Source: Terrisporobacter mayombei
GTDB lineage: Bacteria > Bacillota > Clostridia > Peptostreptococcales > Peptostreptococcaceae
Assembly (NCBI RefSeq): GCF_020748465.1
Contig: NZ_JAHZMP010000002.1
Coordinates: forward strand, 124,001-188,000
Length of the DNA stretch: 64,000 bases
Reading direction: 5' to 3'
Part shown: positions 1 through 9,306 of the stretch, in pieces
Position numbering within the stretch: position 1 is the first letter of the stretch
How the letters are laid out: each line of letters starts with the position of its first letter
Position numbers and translations under genes: made by a program
The notes under the pieces: model-generated
What the model was told of the DNA's origin: nothing
The model's database searches: none
Seen by the model: only the letters and a program-made list of their open reading frames with translations

Positions 1-1
1 A

Positions 2-487
2 GTTCCAGCATCTAACCTTCTAGGAAAAGAAGGCCAAGGATTTAAAATAGCAATGCAAGCTCTTGATGGCGCTCGTATAGGAACAGGTGCTCAAGCAGTA
101 GGTGTTGCAGAGGGAGCTTTAGAACTATCAGTTAAATATACAAAAGAACGTGTACAATTTGGAAAACCAATAGGTGCTTTACAAGGAATACAGTGGTATA
201 TAGCTGATATGGCTACTAAAACAGAAGCAGCTAAATCACTTGTTTATTATGCAGCATATTTAAAAGATGCAGATAAACCTCACACAACAGAAGCGGCTAT
301 GTGTAAATTAAATGCAGCAGAAAATGCACGTTTTGTAACGAATTTGGCACTCCAAATTCACGGTGGATATGGTTATATGAAAGACTATCCACTTGAAAGA
401 ATGTATCGTGATGCTAAGATTACTGAAATTTATGAAGGTACTTCTGAAATTCACAAGGTAGTTATAGCAAGGGCAGTTATGAAATAA
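2..487 (+). CDS. acyl-CoA dehydrogenase, C-terminal part (5' end outside window)
   Basis: The reading frame is open from base 2, so the gene begins upstream of the window; 161 residues are visible. They match the C-terminal helical domain of the acyl-CoA dehydrogenase family. The stretch RVQFGKPIGALQ, the HGGYGYMKDYPLERMYRD block and the IYEGTSEIHKVVIAR block are all present. The glutamate of YEGT is the usual catalytic base. Such enzymes interconvert saturated acyl-CoA and 2-enoyl-CoA using FAD. etfB follows 22 nt downstream, so this is a dehydrogenase/Etf complex, probably used as an enoyl-CoA reductase in fermentation. The acyl chain cannot be read from this fragment. Confidence 0.93.
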   Translation, partial: VPASNLLGKEGQGFKIAMQALDGARIGTGAQAVGVAEGALELSVKYTKERVQFGKPIGALQGIQWYIADMATKTEAAKSLVYYAAYLKDADKPHTTEAAMCKLNAAENARFVTNLALQIHGGYGYMKDYPLERMYRDAKITEIYEGTSEIHKVVIARAVMK

Positions 488-509
488 GGAAAAAGGAGTG
501 TATTAAATA

Positions 510-1313
510 ATGAGAATTTATGTTTGTGTTAAACAAGTACCAGATACATCTGGAAAAGTAGCTGTTAATCCAGATGGAACACTTAATCGTGGTTCCATGT
601 CTACTATTATAAATCCAGATGACATGATTGCTATAGAGCAAGCTTTAAAAATAAAAGATGAATTAGGATGTCAGGTAACAGCAATAACAATGGGACCTCC
701 TCAAGCAGAAAAAATGCTTAGAGAAATACTTGCCATGGGTGCAGATGACGCTGTACTTATATCTTCACGTGAGTTTGGTGGTTCTGATACTTTTGCCACA
801 TCACAAATTATTGCAGCAGGAATTACTCACTTAGGTATAAGTGATGAGGATATAATCTTCTGTGGACGTCAAGCAATAGACGGAGATACTGCACAAGTTG
901 GACCACAAATTGCAGAAAAACTAAACATTCCACAAGTTACTTATGCAGCAACAATTAAAAAAGAAGATAATAAATTAGCTATAAAACGTATGCTTGAAGA
1001 TGGATATATGATGGTAGAAGTTAAGACTCCTTGTCTTATAACATGTGTGAAAGAAGACAATATATTACCTCGTTATATGACTATTAACGGAATTATGGAA
1101 TGTTATAGCAAACCACTTACTGTTCTTAATTTTGAAGCATTAAAGGATGAACCACTAATTGACATAGATACTATAGGTCTTAAAGGTTCACCTACTAATA
1201 TATTTAAGTCATTTACACCACCACAAAAAGGCGTGGGAATAATGCTTGAAGGTGATAGTAAGGAAACAGTAGCTGAGTTAACTAGTAAATTAGAAAAACT
1301 ACATGTTATTTAA
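510..1313 (+). CDS. etfB: electron transfer flavoprotein beta subunit
   Basis: A 267-residue EtfB. It begins MRIYVCVKQVPDT, as clostridial EtfB proteins do, and carries the GRQAIDGDTAQVGPQ segment associated with nucleotide or flavin binding. It forms a heterodimer with EtfA and passes electrons to the acyl-CoA dehydrogenase encoded just upstream. Clostridial Etf of this type is often electron-bifurcating (NADH to ferredoxin plus enoyl-CoA); that is a family inference, not something shown here. The start ATG at 510 follows an AAGGAG site. etfA follows with its own AAGGAG site. Confidence 0.95.
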   Translation: MRIYVCVKQVPDTSGKVAVNPDGTLNRGSMSTIINPDDMIAIEQALKIKDELGCQVTAITMGPPQAEKMLREILAMGADDAVLISSREFGGSDTFATSQIIAAGITHLGISDEDIIFCGRQAIDGDTAQVGPQIAEKLNIPQVTYAATIKKEDNKLAIKRMLEDGYMMVEVKTPCLITCVKEDNILPRYMTINGIMECYSKPLTVLNFEALKDEPLIDIDTIGLKGSPTNIFKSFTPPQKGVGIMLEGDSKETVAELTSKLEKLHVI

Positions 1314-1335
1314 TTGTGAAAGGAGACAATCAAAT

Positions 1336-2442
1336 ATGGAATTTAATAGTTCTCGTATAGAAGAATTTAAAGATATTTGGGTATTTTGTGAACAACGTCA
1401 TGGACAGATGATGAATACAAATTTTGAATTAATATCTGAAGGACGTAAACTAGCTGATGAAAGAGGTTCAAAACTTATTGGTGTAATCCTTGGACATAAT
1501 ATAGCTCACCTTGCAAAAGAGCTTGGGGGTTATGGAGCAGACAAAGTAATTATCTGTGATGATGAAAATCTAAAAGAATATACTACTGATGCATATACAA
1601 AGGTATTTTGTGATGTAGTAATGGATAAAAAACCAGAAGTTGTATTAATCGGTGCATCTAATATAGGAAGGGATTTGGCACCAAGATGTGCAGCTAGACT
1701 ACACACAGGACTTACAGCTGACTGTACACACTTAGATATAGACATGAATAATTATGTTGATTTTATAGAAACATCTTCTACTCTTGATTTGTCAAAGACA
1801 AAATTCAAAATGGAAGATACAAACTTAAAAATGACAAGACCCGCATTTGGTGGTCACTTAATGGCTACAATAATATGTCCTAGATTTAGACCTTGTATGT
1901 CAACAGTTAGACCAGGTGTTATGACAAAAGGCGAATTTAGCGAAGAAAAAGCAAAAGCTTGTGAAGTTGAAATATATCCAGTTAGCATAGATGAAAACGA
2001 CTTACAAACAAAGGTTTTAGAAGTTGTAAAAGAAGCTAAACACATGGTGGATCTTATAGGAGCAGAGATAATAGTTTCTGTAGGCCGTGGAATTAGCAAA
2101 GATATTGAAAAAGGAGTACAACTTGCTAAGGAACTTGCAGATGCTTTTGGCGGAGGAGTTGTAGGAGGTAGCCGTGCTGTTGTAGATTCTGGCTGGTTAT
2201 CAGCAGATCACCAGGTAGGGCAAACAGGAAAAACAGTTCACCCAAAAGTATATGTAGCTTTAGGTATATCAGGAGCAATTCAACACAAAGCTGGTATGCA
2301 AGACTCTGAGTTGATTATCGCAGTAAACAAAGATGAAAAAGCACCAATATTTGACTGTGCTGACTTTGGTATAAGTGGAGATTTATTTAAAATTGTTCCA
2401 ATGATGATAGATAGCATAAAAGAAGTTAAAAACAATAAATAA
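1336..2442 (+). CDS. etfA: electron transfer flavoprotein alpha subunit
   Basis: A 368-residue EtfA. The C-terminal FAD-binding half is clear: GGSRAVVDSGWL, QVGQTGKTVHPKVY, ALGISGAIQHKAGM and the closing CADFGISGDLF block. I chose the ATG at 1336 because AAGGAG lies 10-16 nt before it; the longer open frame from 1303 overlaps the end of etfB and has no ribosome site. Its partner is EtfB. Being cotranscribed with an acyl-CoA dehydrogenase suggests enoyl-CoA reduction coupled to energy conservation. Confidence 0.95.
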   Translation: MEFNSSRIEEFKDIWVFCEQRHGQMMNTNFELISEGRKLADERGSKLIGVILGHNIAHLAKELGGYGADKVIICDDENLKEYTTDAYTKVFCDVVMDKKPEVVLIGASNIGRDLAPRCAARLHTGLTADCTHLDIDMNNYVDFIETSSTLDLSKTKFKMEDTNLKMTRPAFGGHLMATIICPRFRPCMSTVRPGVMTKGEFSEEKAKACEVEIYPVSIDENDLQTKVLEVVKEAKHMVDLIGAEIIVSVGRGISKDIEKGVQLAKELADAFGGGVVGGSRAVVDSGWLSADHQVGQTGKTVHPKVYVALGISGAIQHKAGMQDSELIIAVNKDEKAPIFDCADFGISGDLFKIVPMMIDSIKEVKNNK

Positions 2443-2553
2443 ATAGGCAATAGATGTATGACAATAGATATCTGCCTCTAGTTATCTAATTGCAAATCCA
2501 TAATAAGTACCTTTGTAGCTTTAATATTTAATATTAGATTTATGGAGGATATA

Positions 2554-3909
2554 ATGAATAACTTAAACAAAAATGGAGATTTAAAACTACCAGCTTTATT
2601 TATGATGGGTGGAGCATTGTTTTCCATGCACTTTGGAGCATCAAGCATGGTTTGGCCAATGAACTGGGGAAAAGAGAGTGGTTCATCTGTACTAATAGCT
2701 TTTGCTGGGGCATTTATTACATCATTGTTACTTACGCTACTTGCTTATATTGCATTATCACGAGGAAATGGTAGTTATAGTAAAATTGCAAATCGTGTTT
2801 TAGGTAAAAAATTAGGTAAATTTTATACAGTACTAACAATTGTTATACTGGGCCCCCTATATGCTATACCTCGTATGAGCGCGGCAGCATGGGACTCAAT
2901 AGTTCAAGCCTTTGGGCTAAATTCACAAGCTAGATTACCTCTTATTATATTCACAATTATATTTTATCTAGTGACTTATGTGTTTTTAATTAGTCCAGGG
3001 AAAACAATGGATCGTATTTCTCAAATTCTATTTCCATTACTTATTATTATAGTAATAATCGTTGTAGGAAAGGGACTTATAGATCCAATATCAACACCAG
3101 TAGCAAAATCTTATGAAGGTTCAGCCTTCTCCTATGGTTTTACTAATGGATATGCAACAGCTGAAATACTTTGTGCCCTAATATTTGGTGTGGTTATATT
3201 AAACTCACTAAAAGAGAAGGGCGTTTCAGAAGAACGTATGAGCAAAAATATTATTAGAGTCGGCATAATAGGTATTGTACTTCTAACTATTACACATTTA
3301 TGCCACATGCTAATAGGTGCTTCAACAGGAGGCACAATAGATTTAACTTATACAGCTCTTTATACTGCAGTATCCACTAAGCTATTAGGAAAAGCTGGTG
3401 GAATATTATTCTCAGTAGCACTATTCTTTGCAGCTCTTACTACTGCAATAGGAATGACTTCTGGATGTGCAGAATTTTTCGTAGACACTACACATGGAAA
3501 AATCGATTACAAGAGAGCATCTATTTCCATATTAGTACTTAGTACAATCTTTGGATGTATGGGACTTTCATCAATCCTTGAAATTTTAGGACCAATACTT
3601 GATGGAATATATCCAGCAGCAATAGTACTTGTAATATATTATGCTCTTGTACCAAACAGCCAAGATAAAAGAAGATTAAAAGTATGTTCTTATGCAATGA
3701 TAACAGCGTTAATATTTGGTGCTATTGATACAATTTACGCTTATGGAATTAAATTAAATATAAATTTAGGAATTTTGAACAAGTTCTATGAGGCACTTCC
3801 TCTATCATCTGAAAAGCTTGCATGGTTTCCATGGACAATGGCAGTTGCCATTATTGGATGTTTAATAATAATATGCAAGAAAGAGAAGATAGACGATGTT
3901 GTTAGTTAA
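2554..3909 (+). CDS. brnQ: branched-chain amino acid carrier, BrnQ/LIVCS family
   Basis: A 451-residue polytopic membrane protein with about 12 hydrophobic segments and the LIVCS-family N-terminus (SMHFGASSMVWPMNWG, equivalent to FFGAGNLIFPP in typical BrnQ). It probably imports leucine, isoleucine or valine with Na+ or H+. The ATG at 2554 is preceded by GGAGG at 2544-2548; an upstream in-frame ATG at 2542 overlaps that site and is unlikely. It sits between etfA and the ammonia-lyase-like genes, so it may bring in the substrate of this pathway. It is clearly different in sequence from the second BrnQ at 11016. Confidence 0.9.
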   Translation: MNNLNKNGDLKLPALFMMGGALFSMHFGASSMVWPMNWGKESGSSVLIAFAGAFITSLLLTLLAYIALSRGNGSYSKIANRVLGKKLGKFYTVLTIVILGPLYAIPRMSAAAWDSIVQAFGLNSQARLPLIIFTIIFYLVTYVFLISPGKTMDRISQILFPLLIIIVIIVVGKGLIDPISTPVAKSYEGSAFSYGFTNGYATAEILCALIFGVVILNSLKEKGVSEERMSKNIIRVGIIGIVLLTITHLCHMLIGASTGGTIDLTYTALYTAVSTKLLGKAGGILFSVALFFAALTTAIGMTSGCAEFFVDTTHGKIDYKRASISILVLSTIFGCMGLSSILEILGPILDGIYPAAIVLVIYYALVPNSQDKRRLKVCSYAMITALIFGAIDTIYAYGIKLNINLGILNKFYEALPLSSEKLAWFPWTMAVAIIGCLIIICKKEKIDDVVS

Positions 3910-3932
3910 AAAAATTATTTGGAGGAGTTATT

Positions 3933-4409
3933 ATGAGAAAAGTATCTTATTTAAGTTATAACATGACAACTGCAGATGCAGCTAACCCAGATGGATTAAT
4001 ATCAATCGGACGTCAGTTTGATTTTATAGGTGACGTTGAAACAGAAGAAATGATTTTATGTGATGGTGATGAGTCACTTTGCTTAGGATATCACGATGTA
4101 AAATGTTACAAAGATGTTTATGTAGGAGATATGGTTGATTACAAAGCAACATTAGTAAAGGTTGGGAATTCTTCTCGTGACTGTAAAATAGAAGTTTACA
4201 AACTTGCTACTCCAGCATTTCGTGAAGGAAAAACAGATTGTAAACAAGGTGAAATGATTTGGTTTGATGAGCCAGTACTTTGTACAGAAGGATATGTACG
4301 TTTGGTAGTTAAAAAACACCTACAACGTGGAGAACAACCAGAAGGATTAGTTACAGATCCATGGTTCCCACTTGATGATTTTCCAGAGGAAGCAGAAGCA
4401 GAAATATAA
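3933..4409 (+). CDS. hotdog-fold beta-aminoacyl-CoA ammonia-lyase-like protein A
   Basis: 158 residues resembling the small hotdog-fold family that includes beta-alanyl-CoA and 3-aminobutyryl-CoA ammonia-lyases. Shared features are the LCLGYHDVKCYKDVYVGDMVDYKATLVKVGNSS region, which fits the family's flgY-x-pVyvGDfmEy pattern, and a late EPVLCTEGYVRLVV strand. Family members remove ammonia from a beta-aminoacyl-CoA to give a 2-enoyl-CoA. A second, shorter member follows 45 nt downstream and the two may form a hetero-oligomer. The start follows GGAGGAG. The assignment comes from recalled family patterns; the true substrate is unknown. Confidence 0.72.
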   Translation: MRKVSYLSYNMTTADAANPDGLISIGRQFDFIGDVETEEMILCDGDESLCLGYHDVKCYKDVYVGDMVDYKATLVKVGNSSRDCKIEVYKLATPAFREGKTDCKQGEMIWFDEPVLCTEGYVRLVVKKHLQRGEQPEGLVTDPWFPLDDFPEEAEAEI

Positions 4410-4454
4410 GTTTTAAATTTAAATAAAAAATAATATGAAAAGGGGAGTTAAACT

Positions 4455-4832
4455 ATGAACGAACAACAGACAGTAACATTACGTTATAGAATGTCAAATA
4501 GAGATGTTTTTTATCTTGGTGGATTAATAAATGGAGCAAGAAATATTACTCTATTGAATGATACAGCAGTAAGACTAATGGCTAAGGTATTTGGAAATAC
4601 AGGTCACTGTGTGGAAGTTAAAAAAATACGTTTATATACACCATCTCAAGCAGGAGACTATATGGAATATATAGCAAGAGCTAAGAAAATAGAAGGCAAT
4701 CGTGCATTAATTGAAGTAAGAGCTTTCAAAGTTATAGAAGTTCCTAAAAACCCTCCATTCCCAAGTTCAATAGATGTATTACCAGAACCAGTATTATCTA
4801 CAGTAGCACAATTTGTTTACGAAACTTTTTAA
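4455..4832 (+). CDS. hotdog-fold beta-aminoacyl-CoA ammonia-lyase-like protein B
   Basis: 125 residues. The N-terminus RYRMSNRDVFYLGGLINGARN fits the RMS-x-x-D-x-hY-gG-LV-GA pattern of Kal-type 3-aminobutyryl-CoA ammonia-lyases. The SQAGDYMEYIARAKKIEGNRA segment fits the aGD-x-mE strand of the hotdog fold. It is shorter than partner A and lacks A's FLGY-like loop. This suggests the pair has split roles, such as one catalytic and one structural or binding half. Start ATG 4455 is preceded by AAAGGGGAG. It probably acts with the CoA-transferase downstream. Confidence 0.7.
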   Translation: MNEQQTVTLRYRMSNRDVFYLGGLINGARNITLLNDTAVRLMAKVFGNTGHCVEVKKIRLYTPSQAGDYMEYIARAKKIEGNRALIEVRAFKVIEVPKNPPFPSSIDVLPEPVLSTVAQFVYETF

Positions 4833-4859
4833 AATATTCAATAAAGGAGAGTAATAGTC

Positions 4860-6041
4860 ATGAAAAAAGCACTTGAAGGATTAAAAGTTGTGGATCTTAC
4901 TTCAGCATTAAATGGACCATTTTGTACAATGATGTTAGCTGACTATGGTGCAGATGTTATAAAAATAGAACCTGTTAATGGAGACCAATGTCGTGAATGG
5001 GGTCCAATAGATGAAAAAAGTGGTGAAAGTGGTTTTTACTGCTATGTAAATCGTAATAAAAAAGGTGTTACTCTTAACCTTAAATCAGAAAAAGGTAAAA
5101 AAATGTTCTATGACTTAGTTAAAGATGCAGACGTAGTTGTAGAAAATTATAAAGGAGGAGTTACTACAAGACTTGGAATAGATTATGAATCTGTTAAAAA
5201 AGTAAATCCTTCTATAATATATGCATCAGGATCAGGCTTTGGACAAAACAGTCCTATATCTCATAGAGCTTGTTATGACATAGTAGCACAAGCTATGGGA
5301 GGTATGATAAACCTTACTGGTTATAAAGAAAATAATCCAGTAAAAGTTGGACCTTCTATTGCAGACCACGTTGCTGGAATTTACTTAACAGTTGGCTTAT
5401 TAATAGCACTTTATAATAGAGAAAAAACTGGTGAAGGACAACTTGTTGATGTATCAATGATAGATACAATATTTAGTTTACTTGAAAATGCCCTTGTTAA
5501 CTATACAGTGGGAGGAATTATACCAGAGCGTAATGGAAATATAGACCCTTCAATAGCTCCATTTGATGTATATGAATGTAAGGATGGTTTTGTTGCTGTA
5601 GGTGTTGGTAACGACAGACTTTTCGAAAAGTTCTGTAAAACAATAAATCATGAAGAGCTATTAGAAGATCCAAGATTTACAACAAATGATCTACGTTGTA
5701 AAAATTACGTTCCAGATTTAAAAAATTTAATTGGACAGTGGTGTAAGGATTATAGTAAAAAAGAAATGGAAGATATTATGGACCAAGCAGGAATACCATG
5801 CGGACCTATCTTAAATGTTAAGGAAGCTATTGAGCATCCACATATTCAAGCACGTGAGATGATGGTACACTGTGAGCATCCAACTGCTGGAGATCAATAT
5901 TTCCAAGGATGTGTTATGAAACTTTCAGAGACTCCAGGTAGTGTGGATACACCAGCACCACTTCTTGGTCAACACAATGCAGAAATTTTTGGATTGAGTG
6001 AAGAAGAAGTAAAAGAATTAAAACAAGAAGGCGTAATATAG
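4860..6041 (+). CDS. class III (CaiB/BaiF family) CoA-transferase
   Basis: 393 residues, full length for class III CoA-transferases. The N-terminal LEGLKVVDLTSALNGPFCTMMLADYGADVIKIEP block and the VGPSIADHVAGIYL block are diagnostic. Asp169 in IADHVAG aligns with the catalytic aspartate of formyl-CoA transferase. Members move CoA between carboxylic acids (FldA, HadA and CaiB belong here). In this operon the likely role is to activate an incoming acid with CoA taken from the reduced acyl-CoA product, closing a cycle. Last gene of the operon, followed by a hairpin. The specific acid is unknown. Confidence 0.9.
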   Translation: MKKALEGLKVVDLTSALNGPFCTMMLADYGADVIKIEPVNGDQCREWGPIDEKSGESGFYCYVNRNKKGVTLNLKSEKGKKMFYDLVKDADVVVENYKGGVTTRLGIDYESVKKVNPSIIYASGSGFGQNSPISHRACYDIVAQAMGGMINLTGYKENNPVKVGPSIADHVAGIYLTVGLLIALYNREKTGEGQLVDVSMIDTIFSLLENALVNYTVGGIIPERNGNIDPSIAPFDVYECKDGFVAVGVGNDRLFEKFCKTINHEELLEDPRFTTNDLRCKNYVPDLKNLIGQWCKDYSKKEMEDIMDQAGIPCGPILNVKEAIEHPHIQAREMMVHCEHPTAGDQYFQGCVMKLSETPGSVDTPAPLLGQHNAEIFGLSEEEVKELKQEGVI

Positions 6042-6075
6042 GTTTCCCTAAAACCAATTTATAATAAATCAAAAT

Positions 6076-6132
6076 AAAAACTAAAAGAGAAGTATTTCAT
6101 TTTAAATGATAATACACTATCTTTTAGTTTTT
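6076..6132. terminator. bidirectional terminator between convergent genes
   Basis: A 13-bp perfect inverted repeat (AAAAACTAAAAGA at 6076 and its complement at 6120-6132) with a 31-nt loop and T-runs on both strands. It lies between the CoA-transferase and the convergent MerR gene. Confidence 0.7.
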
Positions 6133-6139
6133 ATTGTCC

Positions 6140-7000
6140 CTATATTTTTTCAATTGGAATTATTACTTTTGTTACATGTTCATCTGGGTTATTTACATCA
6201 AAAGGAGATATAATAAACTCCTCGGAGATATTACCATTAATATGGTATCCATTTTTATTTAGATACTGAATCATCTCTATATGTGTATTTATTATATTTG
6301 AATAATCTCCCACATGAATAGTAGTAGCGGCTGTAAATCCACCAAACTTTTTACAATTACATGATTCAATAGGAGAATCAAGATACATACCAAATTCAAT
6401 ATCAATATCTTTGTATAAAAATTGTTCTAAAGGATTTGAGTAATAAGTAACAAGGATTGAACCTTTGTTTTCTATATTTATCTTGTTAGACGAATTGATC
6501 AACTCAACCCATCTTTCTAATGAAACATCCTTATTTGAGTAATTCTTCATAACCTTTCTAGTATAAAATAAGTAAGATTCAGGAATTTCTTCAATAGTTA
6601 TACCTTTTGATACAACCTCATCCTTTGAATACAAAGACAGTATATCAACGCCCTTTTTTAATCTTTGAGAAAAGGTACAACCTTCTGCGTATTTTTGTTG
6701 TAGTTTTTTTATTTCCTCGGAAATCTCGACTAATTTAGAATCAACACTTTCTTCTAGAATATGTGCTTTATTATCATTTATAATATTATGTATTTCCTTT
6801 AATCCAAATCCAAGCATTCTAAGCTTGCGAACAATACAGATTGTCACCATTTGTTCCTTACTATAGTATCTATAATTGCTTTCTGTATCTCTAAAAGAAG
6901 GTATTACTAATTTTATGGAATCATAGTATCGCAAAGTTTTTATAGGAATATTGCAAATTTTTTCAACTTCGCCTATGGAATATTTTTCTTGTAACTTCAT
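6140..7000 (-). CDS. MerR family regulator with C-terminal effector domain (BltR-like)
   Basis: 286 residues. The N-terminal winged helix is typical of MerR: SIGEVEKICNIPIKTLRYYD, then FRDTESNYRYYSKEQM and LRMLGFGLKEI. A coiled dimerisation helix (about residues 75-105) follows. The C-terminal ~150 residues resemble a GyrI-like drug-binding domain, as in BltR/BmrR multidrug regulators. The genes on both sides are not obviously drug pumps, so its target is unclear. It is convergent with the catabolic operon. The region upstream (7001-7161) has no gene. Confidence 0.85.
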   Translation of the reverse strand: MKLQEKYSIGEVEKICNIPIKTLRYYDSIKLVIPSFRDTESNYRYYSKEQMVTICIVRKLRMLGFGLKEIHNIINDNKAHILEESVDSKLVEISEEIKKLQQKYAEGCTFSQRLKKGVDILSLYSKDEVVSKGITIEEIPESYLFYTRKVMKNYSNKDVSLERWVELINSSNKINIENKGSILVTYYSNPLEQFLYKDIDIEFGMYLDSPIESCNCKKFGGFTAATTIHVGDYSNIINTHIEMIQYLNKNGYHINGNISEEFIISPFDVNNPDEHVTKVIIPIEKI

Positions 7001-7161
7001 ATATAGCTCCCCCCATGAATATTGGTATTGTGAAATGTATTTAATATATTTTCAAAATATACATTGTTAATAATTAGACTATTATATATTAAATTATAAC
7101 ACAATTGCTTTAATGAATAAAAAAGAACTATTCAATATTATGGAAGAAAATATATTTTTAT

Positions 7162-8481
7162 TTAACAATTATTTATAAATAGAATGGTTGAAAACCAACC
7201 ATTTTCAAAACTACAAGATAAGCTAGAATTATACTTTTCTGTAAATGCCTTTACAGAGCGCATACCAATGCCATGTCCAAAAGAAGATGTTACGGGAAGA
7301 CCTTCTTCATCAAAGTCCACTTTTCCATCAAATCTATTTTTTACTCTAAATGCTAAAGTTCCGTTTGAGTACTTTGAGCTTATTTGAATAATTTTGTCTT
7401 TATTTGATTTTTGTTTTGAACTGGCATTAAGAGCATTTTCCATAAGATTTAAAATAACAACGGCTAAATCTGTAGTATCAATATTTAAGTCAAAAGGAAT
7501 ATCTATTTTTGTATTTACCGTAATGCCTTTTTCAATTGCTTTTTCAATATAAGCAGACAAAGAAGCATCAATAATAGGGTTTTTACAAAATGAAATTATA
7601 TTAGTTTCTGATAGATTTTTGCTTATATTATCAATAATACTATTAATTTCATTGTAATTGCATTTATCTAACATGGTCTTTATTAAGTATAAGTGATGCC
7701 TCATATCATGCCTAAGTATGTTCAAACTTTCCTTGTTTTTCTCAATATCCTGGAAACGATTATTTAAGTCAGAAACCTGAAGCTTTAGAAGTTGGTTATT
7801 GTTAAGAATGTCATCTTTACTCTTCTTTTCCTTCAAATCTATACTAGTGCATTTAAATATGGCAAAACAAGCAATAATTATTAATATACGAGATATTAGC
7901 TGATTAATTCCACTTATCCATTGATTATTGATAGTTAGTACTACATCACTAAAAAGAATACAAAATGGTGTAATCCATAATATATTCCAATGATGTGGCA
8001 CATCCTCTTTCATATAAACCATAAAAGTACCTTTTAAAATTTTAGTCAGAGGATAAATAGTAATTGCAAATAGTAGTATATATAGTATGGACTGTAACAA
8101 AAATTGATAGTAAATTGGTTTACTTAAAAAAAATTGTAACTGCATCAAAGCTATTATAGTTTGTAAAAATAAAGAATAGATAGATTGCATACATGAGACA
8201 AACATATGTTGAAAAAATTTTGATTTAATTATTACACAATTTATCAATACAAGTATAATACCTCCCAAAATAACAGATTTTTTAAAAGTAAAAATTCTCA
8301 TACTATATTTATTAATAAATATAAAATGTACAATAGTTTCTATTATAAAAAATATTGAATACGTAGCAAAAAGTAATCTTCTTTTGTTTGTTTTTATATC
8401 ATTGTGAAAGGGCAAATATCTTATTATAATACCTGGTATCTGTGCCAAAGATATTGATATAGCAGCGATGAAAGCGTCCAT
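7162..8481 (-). CDS. GHKL-type sensor histidine kinase (AgrC-like)
   Basis: 439 residues. The first ~210 are hydrophobic, with about six membrane segments. A phosphoacceptor region NILRHDMRHHLYLIKTML follows, with His258 the likely phosphorylated residue. The ATP-binding domain has NLMENALNAS (N box, around residue 340) and GHGIGMRSVKAF. This matches peptide-sensing AgrC/ComD-type kinases. The response regulator starts 3 nt upstream in the same operon. No agrB-like processing gene is visible, so the signal is unknown; a short ORF upstream of the operon (9307-9450) could be relevant. Confidence 0.88.
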   Translation of the reverse strand: MDAFIAAISISLAQIPGIIIRYLPFHNDIKTNKRRLLFATYSIFFIIETIVHFIFINKYSMRIFTFKKSVILGGIILVLINCVIIKSKFFQHMFVSCMQSIYSLFLQTIIALMQLQFFLSKPIYYQFLLQSILYILLFAITIYPLTKILKGTFMVYMKEDVPHHWNILWITPFCILFSDVVLTINNQWISGINQLISRILIIIACFAIFKCTSIDLKEKKSKDDILNNNQLLKLQVSDLNNRFQDIEKNKESLNILRHDMRHHLYLIKTMLDKCNYNEINSIIDNISKNLSETNIISFCKNPIIDASLSAYIEKAIEKGITVNTKIDIPFDLNIDTTDLAVVILNLMENALNASSKQKSNKDKIIQISSKYSNGTLAFRVKNRFDGKVDFDEEGLPVTSSFGHGIGMRSVKAFTEKYNSSLSCSFENGWFSTILFINNC

Positions 8482-8484
8482 ATA

Positions 8485-9222
8485 CTAAACTCCTCTTTTC
8501 TTTAAAAAATATTCAAAATAAATATCTTTAATAGTAGATTTTTTACGCTTACTAATTGGAATAATTTCACCATTTGTTAATATAAAATCATCATTTTCTA
8601 TTTTGTCTACATGTTCCATGTTTATAATTATTCCCCTAAAACATTCAATAAATCTTTTATCACTAAGCAAAATTTCAGAGTAATTAGTTAAACTTATATT
8701 GGAAACTAGAGTAGTTTTAGTCGTATGAAATTTACTGATTCTACGCTCACAATCTACATATATAATATTAGAAAAAAGTAAATTTACTGTTTTTTTATTG
8801 ATGATTATGTCTAAGGATGACGTGTCTAATTTTAAATTTTCAAGACAATAATCAAGAGCAGTAAATAGTTTGTCTTTATTAAGTGTAATTGGTTTTATAA
8901 TGTAAAATACTGCTTTAACTTCAAAACTATCAAACACATGTTCACTACTTGTGGTCAAAAAAATTATATTACAAGATTTATCAACATTGAAAATTTTCCT
9001 AGCGGTTTCCATTCCTGTAATATTTTTCATATATATATCTAAAATTATAATATCATAATAATTAGGTTCAAAAATTGATAAGAAGTCTTCCCCATTTTCA
9101 AACTCATCGATTTTTAAATCCATATTATCAAGTTTCGTAAATCTGTCTAAAAAGAACTCATTTACTATGTTTTTAACGTTAACTCGATCATTTTTTATAT
9201 CGTCTATAATAGCAATTCTCAT
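8485..9222 (-). CDS. LytTR-family response regulator (AgrA-like)
   Basis: 245 residues from the ATG at 9222, which has a GGGGGG site four bases upstream; an in-frame ATG at 9234 overlaps that site. The receiver domain shows MRIAIIDD and IIILDIYM with Asp62 as the likely phosphorylation site. The C-terminal LytTR DNA-binding domain spans about residues 140-240 and includes FIECFRGIIINMEHV. Members bind tandem repeats upstream of quorum-sensing or bacteriocin genes. It is the cognate partner of the kinase at 7162. Confidence 0.88.
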   Translation of the reverse strand: MRIAIIDDIKNDRVNVKNIVNEFFLDRFTKLDNMDLKIDEFENGEDFLSIFEPNYYDIIILDIYMKNITGMETARKIFNVDKSCNIIFLTTSSEHVFDSFEVKAVFYIIKPITLNKDKLFTALDYCLENLKLDTSSLDIIINKKTVNLLFSNIIYVDCERRISKFHTTKTTLVSNISLTNYSEILLSDKRFIECFRGIIINMEHVDKIENDDFILTNGEIIPISKRKKSTIKDIYFEYFLKKRGV

Positions 9223-9306
9223 ATTACCCCCCATAATAATTAGAATACATTATGTAAATTTTACCATAAAATTGTATTTCGGTGCAAACTATTGTCTTTG
9301 AGTACA

